Source: Acidimicrobiia bacterium
Lineage (GTDB): Bacteria > Actinomycetota > Acidimicrobiia > Spongiisociales > Spongiisociaceae
Assembly (NCBI GenBank): GCA_021296345.1
Contig: JAGWAN010000005.1
Location: 27,134 to 91,133 of the forward strand
Reading direction: 5' to 3'
Length of the DNA: 64,000 nt
Shown: one piece after another, positions 7,557-16,660 of the stretch
Layout of the letters: each line of letters opens with the position of its first letter
Numbering within the stretch: the stretch's first letter is position 1
Translations under genes and position numbers: made by a program
The notes under the pieces: generated by a model
Database searches by the model: none
Told to the model about the DNA's origin: nothing
What the model saw: the letters and a program-made list of their open reading frames with translations, nothing else

Positions 7557-9320
7557 CTACATACGAGCCGGAACTTCTATGCCCAATAGGTCGAGCAGGA
7601 GCTCCAGCACTCGGCGGGCGGTCCGGACCGTCCCCAACCACGCGGACTGCACGGCGGGGTCGGGCTCGGTCAGGATATGGCAGGCCTCGTAGAAACGACT
7701 GAAGTCGGCGGCAACCTCGTAGGCGAACTCGGCCAGATGGTTGGGGGCACGCAACTCCATGGCCCGGTCGATCACCTCAGGTAGCTGGAGGAGGCGGAGC
7801 ACGAGCCTGGTCTCCGTTTCGTGGCCCGGCGGCAGGACGGCGCCGGGCGCCAGTCCCCGGCCAGAGGCCCGGGCGAGGATCGAATCCATGCGGACGGCCG
7901 CCATCTGCAGGTAGGGCCCGGTCTTGCCTTCCAGCGCGGTGAACCGGCGCACATCGAAGACGTAGTTGGAGGTGCGGTTGTTGACCAGGTCGCCGAACTT
8001 GAGGGCGGCGATCCCGACTTGGCGAGCGATAACCGCCCGTTCGTCCCCGGAATAGCGGGCCGCCAGATCCGACTCCTCCAAGCGGGCCGCCGCGGCGTCC
8101 GTGACCATCTCGATCAGGTCTCCCAACCTGAGCACACCGCCCTCCCGCGTCTTGAAGGGGGTTCCATCCGGGGCGTTCATGGTGCCGAAACCGATGTGTT
8201 CCATGACTGCCCGGCCGGATACGCCGGCCCGGCGGGCGGCCCGGAACACCTGCTCGAGGTGGTAGGACTGGCGGGCGTCGACGACGTAGAGGATCAGGTC
8301 CGCCCTCAATTCCGCCACCCGCATCTGGACGGTGGCCACGTCGGTGGTGCCGTAGAGGAAGGCTCCGTGGGAGGTCTCGAGCACGAGGGGTGTCATCCGG
8401 GCCTTGTCGTCGGGCCGGCTCACTTCGATCACCACCGCTCCGTCCGACCGGACCGCAATCCCCCGGGCAAGGGTTTCATCCACCAGCGGTCGGAGCAGGT
8501 CCCGGACCGTGCTCTCCCCGTACCAGAGGTCGAACTCCACGCCCAGGTCGGAGAAATCCTGCTCCTGGGAGGCGCGGGAAACCCGGACGAAGTGTTCCCA
8601 GAGCGCCACGTACCCGGGCCGACCCGACTGGAGATCGGTGGTGGCCCGCCGAGCTTCCGCGGCTACCACCTCGTCATCCGCGACCTGGCGAACCATCCCC
8701 GGATACCACTCCTGGAGATCGGCCAGAGTGATGTCAAGCGCTTCTTCGTATGGACCCTCGTAGGATTCGTCGAAGTGTGCAAGGTCCGGATGACGGCGGC
8801 GGGTGGCCACGATGAGCATGCCCATCTGGAGTCCCCAGTCACCGAAGTGGGCATCTCCCAGCACCTCATGCCCCGCGAAACGGAAGAGGTGCTTGAGGGT
8901 GTCCCCGATGATCGTGGCCCGGAGGTGCCCGACATGCATTGCCTTGGCGACGTTCGGCCCGGCATAGTCCACTATCACGTTGAGCGGGTGCTCGACCAGA
9001 GGTACACCTAACCTCTCGTCCCCGGCCATGGCGTCCCCGCAGTCGGCGAGGGCCCGGCCGGTCACGGTCAGGTTGATGAAACCCGGCCCGGCGATCGACA
9101 CCGAGGCGAGGCGGTGGTCGCCCTCGATCCGCGTCACCACCTGCCGGGCTATTTGGCGAGGGTCACGACCGGCGCTTCGAGCGGCAGCCAGCGCGCCGTT
9201 GCACTGGAACTGGCCAAGGTCGGGACGATCCGAAACTTGAACTGCGCCGAACGAAGCATCCAGCCCGGCGGTTTCGAAACCGGCCCCGACGATACTGGTC
9301 AGATCCGAGAGAAGGCTCAT
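7557..9320 (-). CDS. argS: Arginyl-tRNA synthetase
   Basis: Class I synthetase charging tRNA-Arg. The 587-residue product shows the N-terminal Add-1 domain (about 1-100), the HIGH-type motif HVGH at residues 129-132 in DYAGPNVAKAMHVGHLRATI, and the C-terminal DALR anticodon-binding region. Length and domain order are normal. It is convergent with the membrane protein gene before it and lies downstream of the prepilin peptidase gene with a 49-bp gap, so it may be the last gene of the alaS-ruvX-mltG-aroE run or have its own promoter. Confidence 0.95.
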   Translation of the reverse strand: MSLLSDLTSIVGAGFETAGLDASFGAVQVSDRPDLGQFQCNGALAAARSAGRDPRQIARQVVTRIEGDHRLASVSIAGPGFINLTVTGRALADCGDAMAGDERLGVPLVEHPLNVIVDYAGPNVAKAMHVGHLRATIIGDTLKHLFRFAGHEVLGDAHFGDWGLQMGMLIVATRRRHPDLAHFDESYEGPYEEALDITLADLQEWYPGMVRQVADDEVVAAEARRATTDLQSGRPGYVALWEHFVRVSRASQEQDFSDLGVEFDLWYGESTVRDLLRPLVDETLARGIAVRSDGAVVIEVSRPDDKARMTPLVLETSHGAFLYGTTDVATVQMRVAELRADLILYVVDARQSYHLEQVFRAARRAGVSGRAVMEHIGFGTMNAPDGTPFKTREGGVLRLGDLIEMVTDAAAARLEESDLAARYSGDERAVIARQVGIAALKFGDLVNNRTSNYVFDVRRFTALEGKTGPYLQMAAVRMDSILARASGRGLAPGAVLPPGHETETRLVLRLLQLPEVIDRAMELRAPNHLAEFAYEVAADFSRFYEACHILTEPDPAVQSAWLGTVRTARRVLELLLDLLGIEVPARM

Positions 9321-9369
9321 ACGAATCCGGCAGGATAGACCCAGACCGCGGATGAGCGGTGACGTGCCC

Positions 9370-10131
9370 TCAAGCGATCACCGGACTACCGGCCAGCGCC
9401 CGAGCGATCGCGAACCAGGCCCCGGCGACCATGAAGGGACCGAACGGTAGGTGATCGTGGCGGGTGATGCGACGCAGGGCCAATAGCACCACGCCCACCG
9501 CCCCGGCCAGCAGGAATGCCCCCACCAAGGCCGCCACGGCGGTTTCCCAGCCGTGGTAACCGGCGAACAGCCCCAGCAGGAATGCCAGCTTGACATCGCC
9601 CATCCCGATGGCGCCTCGGGTCACCAGCGCCGGGATCAGGAGCACTACGGAGTAACCGAGGCCGGTAACCAGCGCCTCCGGTACGTCGCCGATCCGACCG
9701 TCCGGAAGAGCCCCACCGGCCACCAGGAGCAGGCCCACCACAGTGCCGGGTAAGAGCACCCGGTTGGGGAGGCGGTAGCTCCGCAGGTCGACGAAGCTCA
9801 GCACGACCGTCACGGCCACCATCCATAGAAAAGCCGGCAGAGCCCACTGCGCGCCGACCACCCAGGCCGCGCCGGCCCAGGCAGCCGCGGTCACCGGCTC
9901 CACCAGCCAGTACATCGCCCCGGCGGACCGGTGGCATCGGGGACAGGGATCCCTGCTTCCGGCCCACCACAACAGAGGCAGGTAATCCGCCGGTCTTGGT
10001 GGACACCCGCAGGTCGGACGGCAGGCCATGACCGACCTCACCGGCGCCTGCTCCAGCTCGGCTCGGATCAGTGTCACCAGGAGCCGGCCCGCGAAGAGGC
10101 CGGCCACTCCCGCAACCAGGTAGAGATACAC
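9370..10131 (-). CDS. Prepilin peptidase (A24 family)
   Basis: Membrane aspartyl protease that removes prepilin leader peptides. It has both catalytic motifs: FVDLRSYRLPN (first Asp) and GMGDVKLA (second Asp in GxGD). A cysteine-rich cytosolic loop near the N-terminus (CRPTCGC...CPRC) resembles the zinc-binding loop of PilD. About seven membrane segments can be drawn over 253 residues. It is the likely processing enzyme for the Flp-type pilin at 31495-31740, which lies about 22 kb away with no peptidase of its own nearby. The start is GTG; a 45-bp deleted repeat element lies just upstream. Confidence 0.88.
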   Translation of the reverse strand: MYLYLVAGVAGLFAGRLLVTLIRAELEQAPVRSVMACRPTCGCPPRPADYLPLLWWAGSRDPCPRCHRSAGAMYWLVEPVTAAAWAGAAWVVGAQWALPAFLWMVAVTVVLSFVDLRSYRLPNRVLLPGTVVGLLLVAGGALPDGRIGDVPEALVTGLGYSVVLLIPALVTRGAIGMGDVKLAFLLGLFAGYHGWETAVAALVGAFLLAGAVGVVLLALRRITRHDHLPFGPFMVAGAWFAIARALAGSPVIA

Positions 10132-10143
10132 CGCCTACTCGGC

Positions 10144-10188
10144 TACGTCTGTCTGCGGAATGGCCAAGTTGTTGCGCAGACGGACCAC
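10144..10188 (+). repeat. MITE-like element, internally deleted copy B
   Basis: Only the two ends of the repeat family remain: the left keeps GTCTGTCTGCGGAATGGC and the right keeps GTTGTTGCGCAGACGGACCAC with one change from the canonical end in copy A. The 120 or so interior bases are missing. The last base (10188) is also the final base of the aroE TAG stop codon. Confidence 0.7.
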
Positions 10189-10985
10189 TAGCAGGCCGGA
10201 TCCCGGTGCGCGGCGAGCGCCGCCAGCATGACGGTCGGGGGTACCTCCACGCCGGTCCAGATGGCGAACGAGGCCGCCCCCTGGCCGACCAGCATCAACT
10301 CCCCGGAGGCCACCGGCAGGCCCCGCGCCGCCAGGGCGGCCTCGGCCGGGGTCTGCCCTCGACCGTACGCCAGTTCCAGCAAACCCCCTGCCTCATCCAG
10401 CACGCCGGCAGGGAGGGCTTCGCCACGCATGCCCAGCGGAGTGGCGTTGACCAGTACCGCCCCCGCCACCGGTTGCCCCCACGGTGCGACCACGGCTCTG
10501 GCACCCACCCGGGCCATCAGGTCGTGGGCTGCTTCCGGCCGCCGCGCCGCCACCCAGACCTCGCGATCCCCCAGCGCCAGGAGGGCCGCTGCGGCGGCCG
10601 AACCCGCTCCCAGCAGCAACACCGGAGCATCGCCGGGGAGCCGGGCGTGCTGCCAGGCGAAGCGCACTCCTTCGGGGTCGGTGGACTCCGCATGAAGCCG
10701 GCCGTTCTCCATCCAGAGGGTGTTGGCGCCGCCCGAGCGGACCACCGCTCCCGAGCGCCGGTCGGCCAACCCGGCGGCCAGTGCCTTATGGGGCATCGTG
10801 ACGTTGGCGCCGGCCAAACGCCCGGACCGGAGGTCGTCTGCAGCCCGTCCCATGCCGCGGCGGTCAACCTGGCGCCGGCTGTAGGAACCCTCGAGCCCCG
10901 CGAACTCGAGGGCGGCAGCATGGATGACCGGCGAGAGCGAATGGGCTACCGGATCGCCCAGGACGGCCAGACGCAGGAAGGCCAT
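10188..10985 (-). CDS. aroE: Shikimate dehydrogenase
   Basis: NADPH-dependent reduction of 3-dehydroshikimate in aromatic amino-acid synthesis. The 265-residue product has the substrate-binding SLSP motif near residue 16, the catalytic lysine in NVTMPHK, the dinucleotide-binding glycines in VLLLGAGSAAAA, and NATPLGM. It starts 5 bp after mltG ends and belongs to the alaS-ruvX-mltG-aroE operon. Its C-terminus (AAHRDPAC) and TAG stop run directly into the end of a deleted repeat element, so the native 3' end may have been altered by insertion. Confidence 0.93.
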   Translation of the reverse strand: MAFLRLAVLGDPVAHSLSPVIHAAALEFAGLEGSYSRRQVDRRGMGRAADDLRSGRLAGANVTMPHKALAAGLADRRSGAVVRSGGANTLWMENGRLHAESTDPEGVRFAWQHARLPGDAPVLLLGAGSAAAAALLALGDREVWVAARRPEAAHDLMARVGARAVVAPWGQPVAGAVLVNATPLGMRGEALPAGVLDEAGGLLELAYGRGQTPAEAALAARGLPVASGELMLVGQGAASFAIWTGVEVPPTVMLAALAAHRDPAC

Positions 10986-10990
10986 TCGAA

Positions 10991-12118
10991 TCAGCCGATC
11001 CCCAGAGCGTCCGCCTGTTGCTTGGCCACCAGGAAGTCGTCGTATTCCCTGAAGAAGGAGTGAGATCCGTCCTCCGAGGTGAGAACGTAAAAGAGGTAGT
11101 CGGTATCCGCCGGCTCGATGACCGCTTCGATCGACTTGGCGCCGGGCGCACCGATCGGTGTCGGCGGGAGACCCGCTATCCGGTAGGTGTTGTAGGGAGA
11201 CTCGAACTCGAGGTCATCGAGAGTGGGCGACCTGCCCCGGTCGTCCAGAGCGTAGAGGACGGTGGCGTCGATCTGGAGCGGCATGCCTCGCTCCAGCCGG
11301 TTGTTGATGACGCTGGCGATCAGGGGCCGGTCCTCATCGGTCCCGGCCTCGGCCTCCACCAAAGAGGCCATGACCAGGCCTTCGTAGACCGAGAAGCCCC
11401 GCGCGGTCACCGCAGACCAGTCGTACCCCTCCAGGCGTCGCTCCATCTCGGTCGCCAGCCGTTGCAGCATCTCGGGCGGGGTTGCATCACCGAAGAACTC
11501 GTAGGTGGCCGGGAAGAAGAGTCCCTCCCATACTGCACTCTCGAGACCCTGGGGCAGGTAGGGGGAGGTGACGTCCCCGCTCACGAGCGCGGCCGTGAAA
11601 TCCTCTTCCGAGTAGTTGCGGCTGGCCAGAGCCAGGACCTCCAGGAGCTCGCGGAGACGGAGTCCTTCGACCACCGTCACCCGGAACACATCAAGGGGCG
11701 GCCCCGCTATGAGAAGGTCCACTATCTCGTCGAGGTCGGTTCCGGTAACCAACTCGTAGGTACCGGCCTTGAGGAGGCTGCCTGCCTCACGAGTCCTGAC
11801 CAACGACTCGAACTCGATGGCCGAGGGCACCACACCGTTGCTCACCAGGATGCCGGCGATGCTGCGTGCGCTGGACCCGGACGGGATCTCCACCATTACG
11901 GTGCGGCCCGGCTCGACCTCGACGGTCTGATCTGCTCCGCCGAGCCCGCCCAGCCTGTTGACCCAGTTGCCCAGGCCGGCGCCCCCTACTACCAGAGCGT
12001 ATGTGACGACAGCCGCTACCAGCAGGCCGGTGATAGCACCTCGGGCGCGGATCAGCCACCAATCACGACCGCCGTCGTAACCCTCCGATGGACGATCCGG
12101 TCGCCGGTAGGCGCTCAT
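10991..12118 (-). CDS. mltG: Endolytic murein transglycosylase MltG
   Basis: Inner-membrane lytic transglycosylase that cleaves nascent peptidoglycan and limits glycan strand length. One transmembrane segment near residues 27-50 is followed by a LysM-like region and the YceG catalytic domain with WEGLFFPATYEF, ASLVEAEAG (containing the catalytic Glu) and YNTYRIAGLPPTPIGAPG. Family length (375 residues). It overlaps the ruvX stop by 4 nt, so it is translationally coupled to it, an arrangement common in actinobacteria. Confidence 0.93.
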   Translation of the reverse strand: MSAYRRPDRPSEGYDGGRDWWLIRARGAITGLLVAAVVTYALVVGGAGLGNWVNRLGGLGGADQTVEVEPGRTVMVEIPSGSSARSIAGILVSNGVVPSAIEFESLVRTREAGSLLKAGTYELVTGTDLDEIVDLLIAGPPLDVFRVTVVEGLRLRELLEVLALASRNYSEEDFTAALVSGDVTSPYLPQGLESAVWEGLFFPATYEFFGDATPPEMLQRLATEMERRLEGYDWSAVTARGFSVYEGLVMASLVEAEAGTDEDRPLIASVINNRLERGMPLQIDATVLYALDDRGRSPTLDDLEFESPYNTYRIAGLPPTPIGAPGAKSIEAVIEPADTDYLFYVLTSEDGSHSFFREYDDFLVAKQQADALGIG

Positions 12119-12558
12119 TCGACCCTCGTCCGGGCTTGGCTATCGAGATAGCCCTGGAGCATCACCGCGGCCGCTACCTTGTCGATCCGCCGGCGTCGCT
12201 TTGCCCGGGATGTCCCTGCCGCCACCAGGACGTCTTCCGCGATCCGGGTGGTCAGCCGCTCGTCGTACAGGACCACCTCCACCCCGACGAGGGGACGGAG
12301 CCGATCTACGAACCGGCGGGCCCTGCGGGCAGCCGCCTGTTCAGTGCCATCGAGCAATACCGGCAACCCCACCACCACCTTGGTCACATCCTCGGAACCG
12401 ACCAGGTCGGCCAGCCGGCGTTGGAGGCCGGCGTCCGCCTCGAATACAGCGAAGGGATGGGCAGCGATACCCAGACGGTCGGAAAGAGCCACACCCACCC
12501 GCCGACTTCCGTAGTCGATGCCCATGATGCGGCTGGCCCCTTCCGGTCCGGCGCCCAT
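12115..12558 (-). CDS. ruvX: RuvX/YqgF family nuclease
   Basis: RNase H-fold nuclease of the YqgF family, linked to 16S rRNA 5' processing and proposed as a Holliday-junction resolvase. Motifs seen are GIDYGSRRVGVA (first acidic residue), VVVGLPVLLDGTE, YDERLTT and a terminal DKVAAAVMLQGYLDS. Normal length at 147 residues. It overlaps alaS by one base and mltG by four, so the trio is one operon. An internal ATG at residue 12 (IMGIDYG) is an alternative start. Confidence 0.9.
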   Translation of the reverse strand: MGAGPEGASRIMGIDYGSRRVGVALSDRLGIAAHPFAVFEADAGLQRRLADLVGSEDVTKVVVGLPVLLDGTEQAAARRARRFVDRLRPLVGVEVVLYDERLTTRIAEDVLVAAGTSRAKRRRRIDKVAAAVMLQGYLDSQARTRVE

Positions 12559-15179
12559 CAGGCACTCAGACGGCGTGCTACCGCCTCCCGAATCGCGTCC
12601 AGAGCCTCGCCCACCTTGTCGCCTCTCGGTCCGCCTGCCTGTGACAACTCGGGATCGCGACTGCCCCCTCCGCCGAGCAACTTGGCGCCCACCAGCACCA
12701 GATCGGCCACCGAAACACCCTGGTCAACCAGGTCACGGGTCGCCAGGCCGACCAGCGCCCCCTTGCCCCCCGTCCGGCTTCCCAGTACCACGACACCGGA
12801 CCCGAGCCGGTCCCGGACTTGCGCCCCGACCTGCCGCAACGCCACCGGAGCATGATCGTCGAGCTCGGCCACCAGCCATGAGGTATCGCCGGTACGCCGG
12901 GCGGCGCCGGCCAGGTCGGCGGCGATCGCGGTCCTTTCCTGCTGCCTGCGCTGATCCAATTCGCTCTGGATGGCGTCGGCCCGCTCGGCGAGGCGGCGCA
13001 CCCCCGCCGGGACTTCCGACATCGACAGGCCGAGGAAGCGACCCACGTCGGTCAGTTGCTGCCTCGCCTCCCTGGCATAGGAATAGGCTGCCATACCCGT
13101 CAGAGCTTCCACCCTGCGCACGTTCGATCCGATTGAGGACTCGGAAGTGACCAGCAGCGGTCCTATCTCCGCCGAGCTGCCCACATGGGTGCCTCCACAG
13201 AACTCGACCGAGAAGTCGCCCACCGAAACCACCCTCACCTGCTCGCCGTACTTGTCGCCGAAGAAGGCCAGGGCCCCCATCGCCTCGGCTTCGTCCTTGG
13301 ATGTCTCGAGCAGCCCTACCCGATGGTTGTCCACCACCCGCTGGTTGACCAGCTGCTCCACGTCGCCGAGTTCTTCGGAAGCCACCGCCGTGTAGTGGCT
13401 GAAGTCGAAACGGAGGCGTCCGTCCTGGACCAGGGAACCGGCCTGGTTGGCATGTTCACCTATCACCTCCCGCAGCGCCCAGTGGAGGAGGTGCGTGCCG
13501 GTGTGAGCCTTGCGGATGCGGTCGCGCCGCGGGCTGTCGATGCGAGCATCCACCTCCTGGCCGGTCTGGACGAAGCCGCGGGCCACTCTTCCACGATGGC
13601 CGTGCAAGCCGGTTACGGCCGCCTGCGTGTCGCCCACCTCGATCCGGCCGGTCACCGACTCGATCAGCCCGACATCGCCAACCTGCCCGCCGGCCTCGGC
13701 GTAGAAGGGTGACCTGTCCAGGAAGACTTCCACCTCCTGGCCGGCCTCGGCTCCATCCACCAGCTCCCCCTCCCGGAGGATGGCGAGGACCAGGGCAGGC
13801 GAATCGTCTCGGACGTAACCCAGGAAATCGGTGGGGCCGATGGTGTCGAGAATGCGCTTGTAGGACTCGACGCGGACTGCCTCCGCTCCGCCCTTCCAGG
13901 CGGCCTTGGCCCGCGCCCTTTGAGCGGCCATCTCGGCCCCGAACCCATCCAGGTCCACCGCGCGATGCTGCTCCGCCACGATCTCCCGGGTGAGGTCGAT
14001 CGGGAAGCCGTACGTGTCATGCAGCTTGAAGGCCAGAGCACCGGACACGACGTCGCCCGTCTCCGAACCCGCCAGCGCCTCGTCCAGCATCTGGGTACCG
14101 GTGGCGAGCGTGCGCCGGAACTGGGACTCCTCCCGCTCGAAGACGTGCTGGATGAAGTCGAGGTTGGCCCTGAGTTCCGGGTAGGCGTCCTCCATGATGT
14201 CTGCGGTCACCTCGGCCAAGCCGGGCATGATGAGGCTCTCGCTACCCAGTTGCCAAGCGTGGCGCACCGCTCGCCGGATCAGGCGCCTAACCACGTAACC
14301 TCGACCTTCGTTTCCGGGCAGGGCGCGGTCGCCGATGAGGAACGTGGAGGCGCGGGCGTGGTCGGCGAGCAGGCGAAGCGTCACGTCGACCCGTTCGTCC
14401 TCTCCGTAGGTCCGGCCCAGGGCGCCCGACGCGGCGGCCAGGACATCATGGACGCAGTCGGCTTCGAAGAGGGTGTCGACTCCCTGGAGGATCATGGCCA
14501 GACGCTCCAGCCCGGTGCCGGTGTCTATCCCTTTGGCAGGGATGTCGCCGACAACGTGATAGGGCTCATCCTGGATGTTCTGCATGAAGACCAGGTTCCA
14601 GAGCTCCACAAACCGGTCCTCGCCACCACCGATCGGGCCTCCGTCATGCCCGTAGGCAGGGCCACGGTCGATGAAGATTTCCGAGCACGGACCGCACGGA
14701 CCGGGAATGCCCATCTGCCAGAAGTTGTCCTTGCCGCCCCGCTGCACCCGATCAGGGGGTACCCCGATCGAGTCAATCCAGATCTCCTCGGCCTCGTCGT
14801 CCGTCTCGTAGACCGTGTACCAGAGGAGCTCGGGATCCAGACCGAGCGGCCCGGTGACGAAGTCGAAGGCGTAGCGGATGGCCAGTTCCTTGAAGTAGTC
14901 GCCGAACGAGAAGTTCCCGAGCATCTCGAACATGGTCAGATGGCGGGCAGTGGTGCCGATGATGTCGATGTCGACCGTTCGCACGCACTTCTGGACGCTG
15001 ACCGCTCGGGGCCAGGGGGGCTCCTCCTCTCCCAGGAAATAGGGCTTGAACGGAACCATGCCGGCATTGGTCACCAGCAACGTGGGATCGGTGGGAATCA
15101 ACGATGCGGACGGACGAACTACGTGATCGCGTTCGGCAAAGAAGTCGGTGAAGGCGCGCCGGATGGCATTGGCTCGCAT
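12558..15179 (-). CDS. alaS: Alanyl-tRNA synthetase
   Basis: Class II synthetase, 873 residues. The aminoacylation domain opens with the usual TFFAERDH-like start and NAGMVPFKPYFLG; motif 2 has RHLTMFEMLGNFSFGDYFK. The editing domain carries HTGTHLLHWAL and CGGTHVGSSAEIG, the metal-binding histidines and cysteine that clear Ser/Gly mischarging. A C-terminal coiled and DHHA1-like region is present, with GGGGSRDPELSQAGG near the end. It heads the alaS-ruvX-mltG-aroE operon; the 100 bp upstream has no strong promoter I can name. Confidence 0.96.
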   Translation of the reverse strand: MRANAIRRAFTDFFAERDHVVRPSASLIPTDPTLLVTNAGMVPFKPYFLGEEEPPWPRAVSVQKCVRTVDIDIIGTTARHLTMFEMLGNFSFGDYFKELAIRYAFDFVTGPLGLDPELLWYTVYETDDEAEEIWIDSIGVPPDRVQRGGKDNFWQMGIPGPCGPCSEIFIDRGPAYGHDGGPIGGGEDRFVELWNLVFMQNIQDEPYHVVGDIPAKGIDTGTGLERLAMILQGVDTLFEADCVHDVLAAASGALGRTYGEDERVDVTLRLLADHARASTFLIGDRALPGNEGRGYVVRRLIRRAVRHAWQLGSESLIMPGLAEVTADIMEDAYPELRANLDFIQHVFEREESQFRRTLATGTQMLDEALAGSETGDVVSGALAFKLHDTYGFPIDLTREIVAEQHRAVDLDGFGAEMAAQRARAKAAWKGGAEAVRVESYKRILDTIGPTDFLGYVRDDSPALVLAILREGELVDGAEAGQEVEVFLDRSPFYAEAGGQVGDVGLIESVTGRIEVGDTQAAVTGLHGHRGRVARGFVQTGQEVDARIDSPRRDRIRKAHTGTHLLHWALREVIGEHANQAGSLVQDGRLRFDFSHYTAVASEELGDVEQLVNQRVVDNHRVGLLETSKDEAEAMGALAFFGDKYGEQVRVVSVGDFSVEFCGGTHVGSSAEIGPLLVTSESSIGSNVRRVEALTGMAAYSYAREARQQLTDVGRFLGLSMSEVPAGVRRLAERADAIQSELDQRRQQERTAIAADLAGAARRTGDTSWLVAELDDHAPVALRQVGAQVRDRLGSGVVVLGSRTGGKGALVGLATRDLVDQGVSVADLVLVGAKLLGGGGSRDPELSQAGGPRGDKVGEALDAIREAVARRLSA

Positions 15180-15280
15180 CCGTTGCAGGTTAGCCCTGAG
15201 TAGCGAGTTGCCGGTAACCCCAGGTCAGGAGCCCAAAACCCTCACTCCATACCCCGCACGAACCCCAAATCCGATCGAGG

Positions 15281-16648
15281 TCAATGGTGCGGATCCGCGG
15301 TCCTGGTTGGACGACCCAGGACCCTGTCCCATTCCTCGAGCCGGTCGGCGATGCCCGCCTCCCGGCCCTGGCGGGTGGGTCGGTAGAGGACCCTCCCTTC
15401 CAGCTGCTCCGGCAGGTAGGGCTGGGGATGGAGGTGCTCCGGTCCCGTGTGAGGATCGACGTAGCCGGGCGGAGTGCCGTCCACGTGCGACGACACCAGC
15501 CGCCCGCCGGTGGAGCGCAGGTGGGCGGGAACGGTGGCGGTGGGGGTCTCGTCGACAGCCCGCCGGGCCGCTCCCATCGACCGCTTCACCGAGTCGGACT
15601 TGGGCGCGGTGGCCAGGTATACCGCGGCCTGCGACAGGTTGTAGGCGGCCTCGGGCAGGCCGACCATGGCCAGGGCCTGAGCGGCGGCCGCCGCCTGGAC
15701 CAGAGCGTCCGGGTCCGCCAGGCCGATGTCCTCCGAGGCGAAGATGACCATCCGTCGTGCCACGAACTCGGGATCCTCGCCGGCCGACAGCATGGTATGG
15801 AGCCAGTAGAGGGCGGCGTCGGGGTCGGAGCCCCGCATCGACTTTATGAAGGCGGAGATGACGTCGTAGTGCTGGTCACCCTTCTTGTCGTAGCGGATGA
15901 TGCGACGCTGGAGGGCCTCCTCAACATGGCGGTAGGTGATGGTGGTCCGTCCTCCCTCGCCGGCAACGATGGCGGACAGCTCCAAGACGTTGAGCGACAG
16001 CCGGGCGTCACCTCCCGCCCGCCGGGCCAAGGCCTCGGCCGCCGAAGGGTCGATCGCCATCTTTGCGCCCCCGAGCCCCCTCTCGCGGTCGGTTAGCGCT
16101 CGCTCGAGAAGCTCTACGACTGCGGCAGCGGAGAGCGGAACCAGCCGGAACAGCGTGCATCGGCTGATCAGGGGGGAGTTGACCTCGAAGAACGGGTTCT
16201 CGGTGGTAGCGCCGACCAGGATGACCGTGCCGTTCTCGACCGCGGGCAGGAGAGCGTCCTGCTGAGCTTTGTTGAAGCGATGGATCTCGTCCAGGAAGAG
16301 CACGGTCCGGGTCCCTTCCTCCCCGAGCCGGCGCTCGGCCCCCTCCAAAACCCGGCGAACATCACGCACCCCGTGGGCGGAGGCGGTCAGCTGCTCGAAG
16401 ACCGCGTCGCTCTCGGAGGCCATGAGCCGGGCCAGGGTTGTCTTCCCGGTGCCCGGCGGTCCGAAGAGCAGGACGGACACCAAGCGGCCCGACTCGACCA
16501 TGGCGCGGAAGGCGGCGCCCTTCCCCAGGAGCTCGGGCTGGCCCACCACCTCTCGCAGGGACTGCGGACGCATGCGGTCGGCCAGCGGGGCCACCCGGCG
16601 GCGGCGTCTTTCCCGGCCGGCCGAGAACAGGTCGGGCCCGGACGGCAT
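15281..16648 (-). CDS. rarA: Replication-associated recombination protein A (AAA+ ATPase)
   Basis: Clamp-loader-like AAA+ ATPase (RarA/MgsA/WRNIP1 family) acting at stalled replication forks. Walker A is FGPPGTGKTTLA near residue 62, Walker B LFLDEIHRFNKAQQD, sensor 1 GATTENPFFEV, and the C-terminal tetramerisation part contains MRGSDPDAALYWLHTML. The length (455 residues) is normal. It lies 12 bp downstream of aspS and may be co-transcribed with hisS-aspS. Confidence 0.94.
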   Translation of the reverse strand: MPSGPDLFSAGRERRRRRVAPLADRMRPQSLREVVGQPELLGKGAAFRAMVESGRLVSVLLFGPPGTGKTTLARLMASESDAVFEQLTASAHGVRDVRRVLEGAERRLGEEGTRTVLFLDEIHRFNKAQQDALLPAVENGTVILVGATTENPFFEVNSPLISRCTLFRLVPLSAAAVVELLERALTDRERGLGGAKMAIDPSAAEALARRAGGDARLSLNVLELSAIVAGEGGRTTITYRHVEEALQRRIIRYDKKGDQHYDVISAFIKSMRGSDPDAALYWLHTMLSAGEDPEFVARRMVIFASEDIGLADPDALVQAAAAAQALAMVGLPEAAYNLSQAAVYLATAPKSDSVKRSMGAARRAVDETPTATVPAHLRSTGGRLVSSHVDGTPPGYVDPHTGPEHLHPQPYLPEQLEGRVLYRPTRQGREAGIADRLEEWDRVLGRPTRTADPHH

Positions 16649-16660
16649 CGCGGTTACCCG

